In this document: positions 63,116 through 64,000 of the stretch, one piece after another
Layout of the letters: every line of letters begins with the position of its first letter
Position numbering within the stretch: position 1 is the first letter of the stretch
Assembly: GCA_016784965.1 (NCBI GenBank)
Contig: JADHTQ010000020.1
Coordinates: forward strand, 1-64,000
From: Bacteriovoracaceae bacterium
GTDB lineage: Bacteria > Bdellovibrionota > Bacteriovoracia > Bacteriovoracales > Bacteriovoracaceae
Reading direction: 5' to 3'
Length of the DNA: 64,000 nt
Notes under the pieces: generated by a model
Database searches by the model: none
The model's input: only the letters and a program-made list of their open reading frames with translations
What the model was told of the DNA's origin: nothing
Position numbers and translations under genes: made by a program

Positions 63116-63955
63116 ATGGGGTTGAGAATTGCAACTAACATTGAATCACAAGCGGTTCAAAAGAACCTAGGTGAAGCTGGTGAGGAGATCAAAGACACTG
63201 TAGAACAGCTGTCATCCGGTCGCAGAATCAATAAATCCGCAGATGATGTTGCAGGTTTGGCGATTGCCACAAAACTTAGAGCTCAAAATTTAGGATTGCG
63301 TCAGGCTGCTAGAAATGCAAATGATGCAATTGCTTTGATTCAAACCGCTGAAGGTGGCATAAACGAAGTCAGCAACATCCTAATCAGACTCAGAGAACTC
63401 ACAATTCAATCAGCATCAGACACAGTAAGTGATTTAGAGCGAGAGTTTCTAGATAACGAGTATCAAGAGCTGACCGAAGAAGTTGAGAGGATCTCCAAAT
63501 CCACTGTATTTAATGGATGGTCTTTATTAGATGGCGGTGGAGAGCGTGGTGGATTTATCATGGAGGTTCAAATCGGCACCTACGCCAGCGAAGAAAATAT
63601 TATCCAATTTTTCACCGATGAAACCAACATAAGTAGAGAACATATCGGCATTGAAGACAGTGGTGTTTTGCTCCAAGATGATGCGCTATTTGCAATTGAA
63701 CAAGTAGATGAAGCAATTGACATGGTAAGTGAGCAAAGGGCCAAACTTGGTGCTACTCAAAGTAGACTTATGTCGACTACAAACTCTCTAGGATCGCAGA
63801 TAATCAACCAAGAGCACGCTCGATCAGTTATTGAAGATGCCGATATTGCCCACGCAACCTCTAAAATGGCGGCCCTCGGCATTATGAAAGAAGTCGGTGT
63901 GTCAACTTTAACTCAAGCAAAAAATATCCCAGCTGCAGTATTGCGGCTCCTTTAA
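63116..63955 (+). CDS. Flagellin 2 (divergent flagellin-like protein)
   Basis: 279 aa. N-terminus: LRIATNIESQAVQKNLG, QLSSGRRINKSADDVAGLAIATKLRAQ, NANDAIALIQTAEGGINEVSNILIRLRELTIQSASDTVSD. C-terminus: VSEQRAKLGATQSRLMSTTNSLG and IEDADIAHATSKMAALGIMKEVGVSTLTQAKNIPAAVLRLL. It is clearly homologous to flagellin 1 but more diverged in the middle and more acidic, so it may be a minor filament protein or form a distinct segment. Its own promoter suggests independent control. Confidence 0.93.
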   Translation: MGLRIATNIESQAVQKNLGEAGEEIKDTVEQLSSGRRINKSADDVAGLAIATKLRAQNLGLRQAARNANDAIALIQTAEGGINEVSNILIRLRELTIQSASDTVSDLEREFLDNEYQELTEEVERISKSTVFNGWSLLDGGGERGGFIMEVQIGTYASEENIIQFFTDETNISREHIGIEDSGVLLQDDALFAIEQVDEAIDMVSEQRAKLGATQSRLMSTTNSLGSQIINQEHARSVIEDADIAHATSKMAALGIMKEVGVSTLTQAKNIPAAVLRLL

Positions 63956-64000
63956 ACAATTGTGCGACTAAAAGTGTGGGATAGCTAAAATCACCCGTCA

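Overview
The window is AT-rich, densely coding bacterial DNA with no rRNA, tRNA, insertion sequence, integrase or CRISPR array that I can see. Several features suggest the Bdellovibrionota, most likely a Bacteriovorax/Halobacteriovorax-type bacterium. These are a gliding-motility (Glt-like) locus with an FHA/AgmX-PglI-type protein, two short flagellins, a complete Bat (VWA/MoxR) operon, many secreted proteins of unknown function and TPR-rich envelope proteins. This placement is inferred from gene content; no marker gene settles it.

Layout. 1-4733: leftward branched-chain amino acid ABC transporter (livK-H-M-G-F). 4869-9168: hemerythrin-like protein, two small secreted/envelope proteins, a secreted alpha/beta hydrolase and a parvulin foldase. 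9228-12728: mfd. 12787-18735: rightward cluster in the order nuoA-H-J-K-L-M-N, that is, only the membrane arm of complex I, strongly degenerate and followed after 1 bp by a GYF-like/TM/TPR protein (18737-21991). 21993-27493: Sm-like small protein, a two-TM protein, then mutS2 and an RqcH-type NFACT gene head to head with overlapping start codons, then an exported protein. 27504-34387: MoxR-DUF58-BatA-BatB/C-BatD operon, followed by a 7-copy hexanucleotide repeat. 34599-41212: exported proteins of unknown function, sfsA, a YciA-type thioesterase and a DUF6345-like secreted protein behind a convincing sigma-54-type promoter. 41198-50464: pdxA, then a leftward gliding cluster (beta-barrel, TPR, TPR, TPR lipoprotein, small exported protein, FHA/TonB-like protein) resembling Myxococcus gltD-E-F-G. 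50578-56955: UvrD/RecB-type helicase-nuclease divergent from a small ORF plus a ZorA/ZorB-like MotAB pair. 57071-61635: orphan peptide-binding protein, prmA, rsmE, an RDD protein and a heptose nucleotidyltransferase. 61892-63955: two flagellins, each with a sigma-28-like promoter.

The most unusual items are (i) a Nuo membrane arm in which NuoA and NuoK have lost conserved acidic residues and NuoA lacks its first half, transcribed with a GYF/TPR envelope protein; (ii) a Zorya-like ZorAB pair with a new small partner and no ZorC/D/E in the window, opposite a helicase-nuclease; (iii) mutS2 and rqcH, both ribosome-rescue factors, sharing a CATG start site on opposite strands. All function calls rest on motifs read by eye; no database search was possible.
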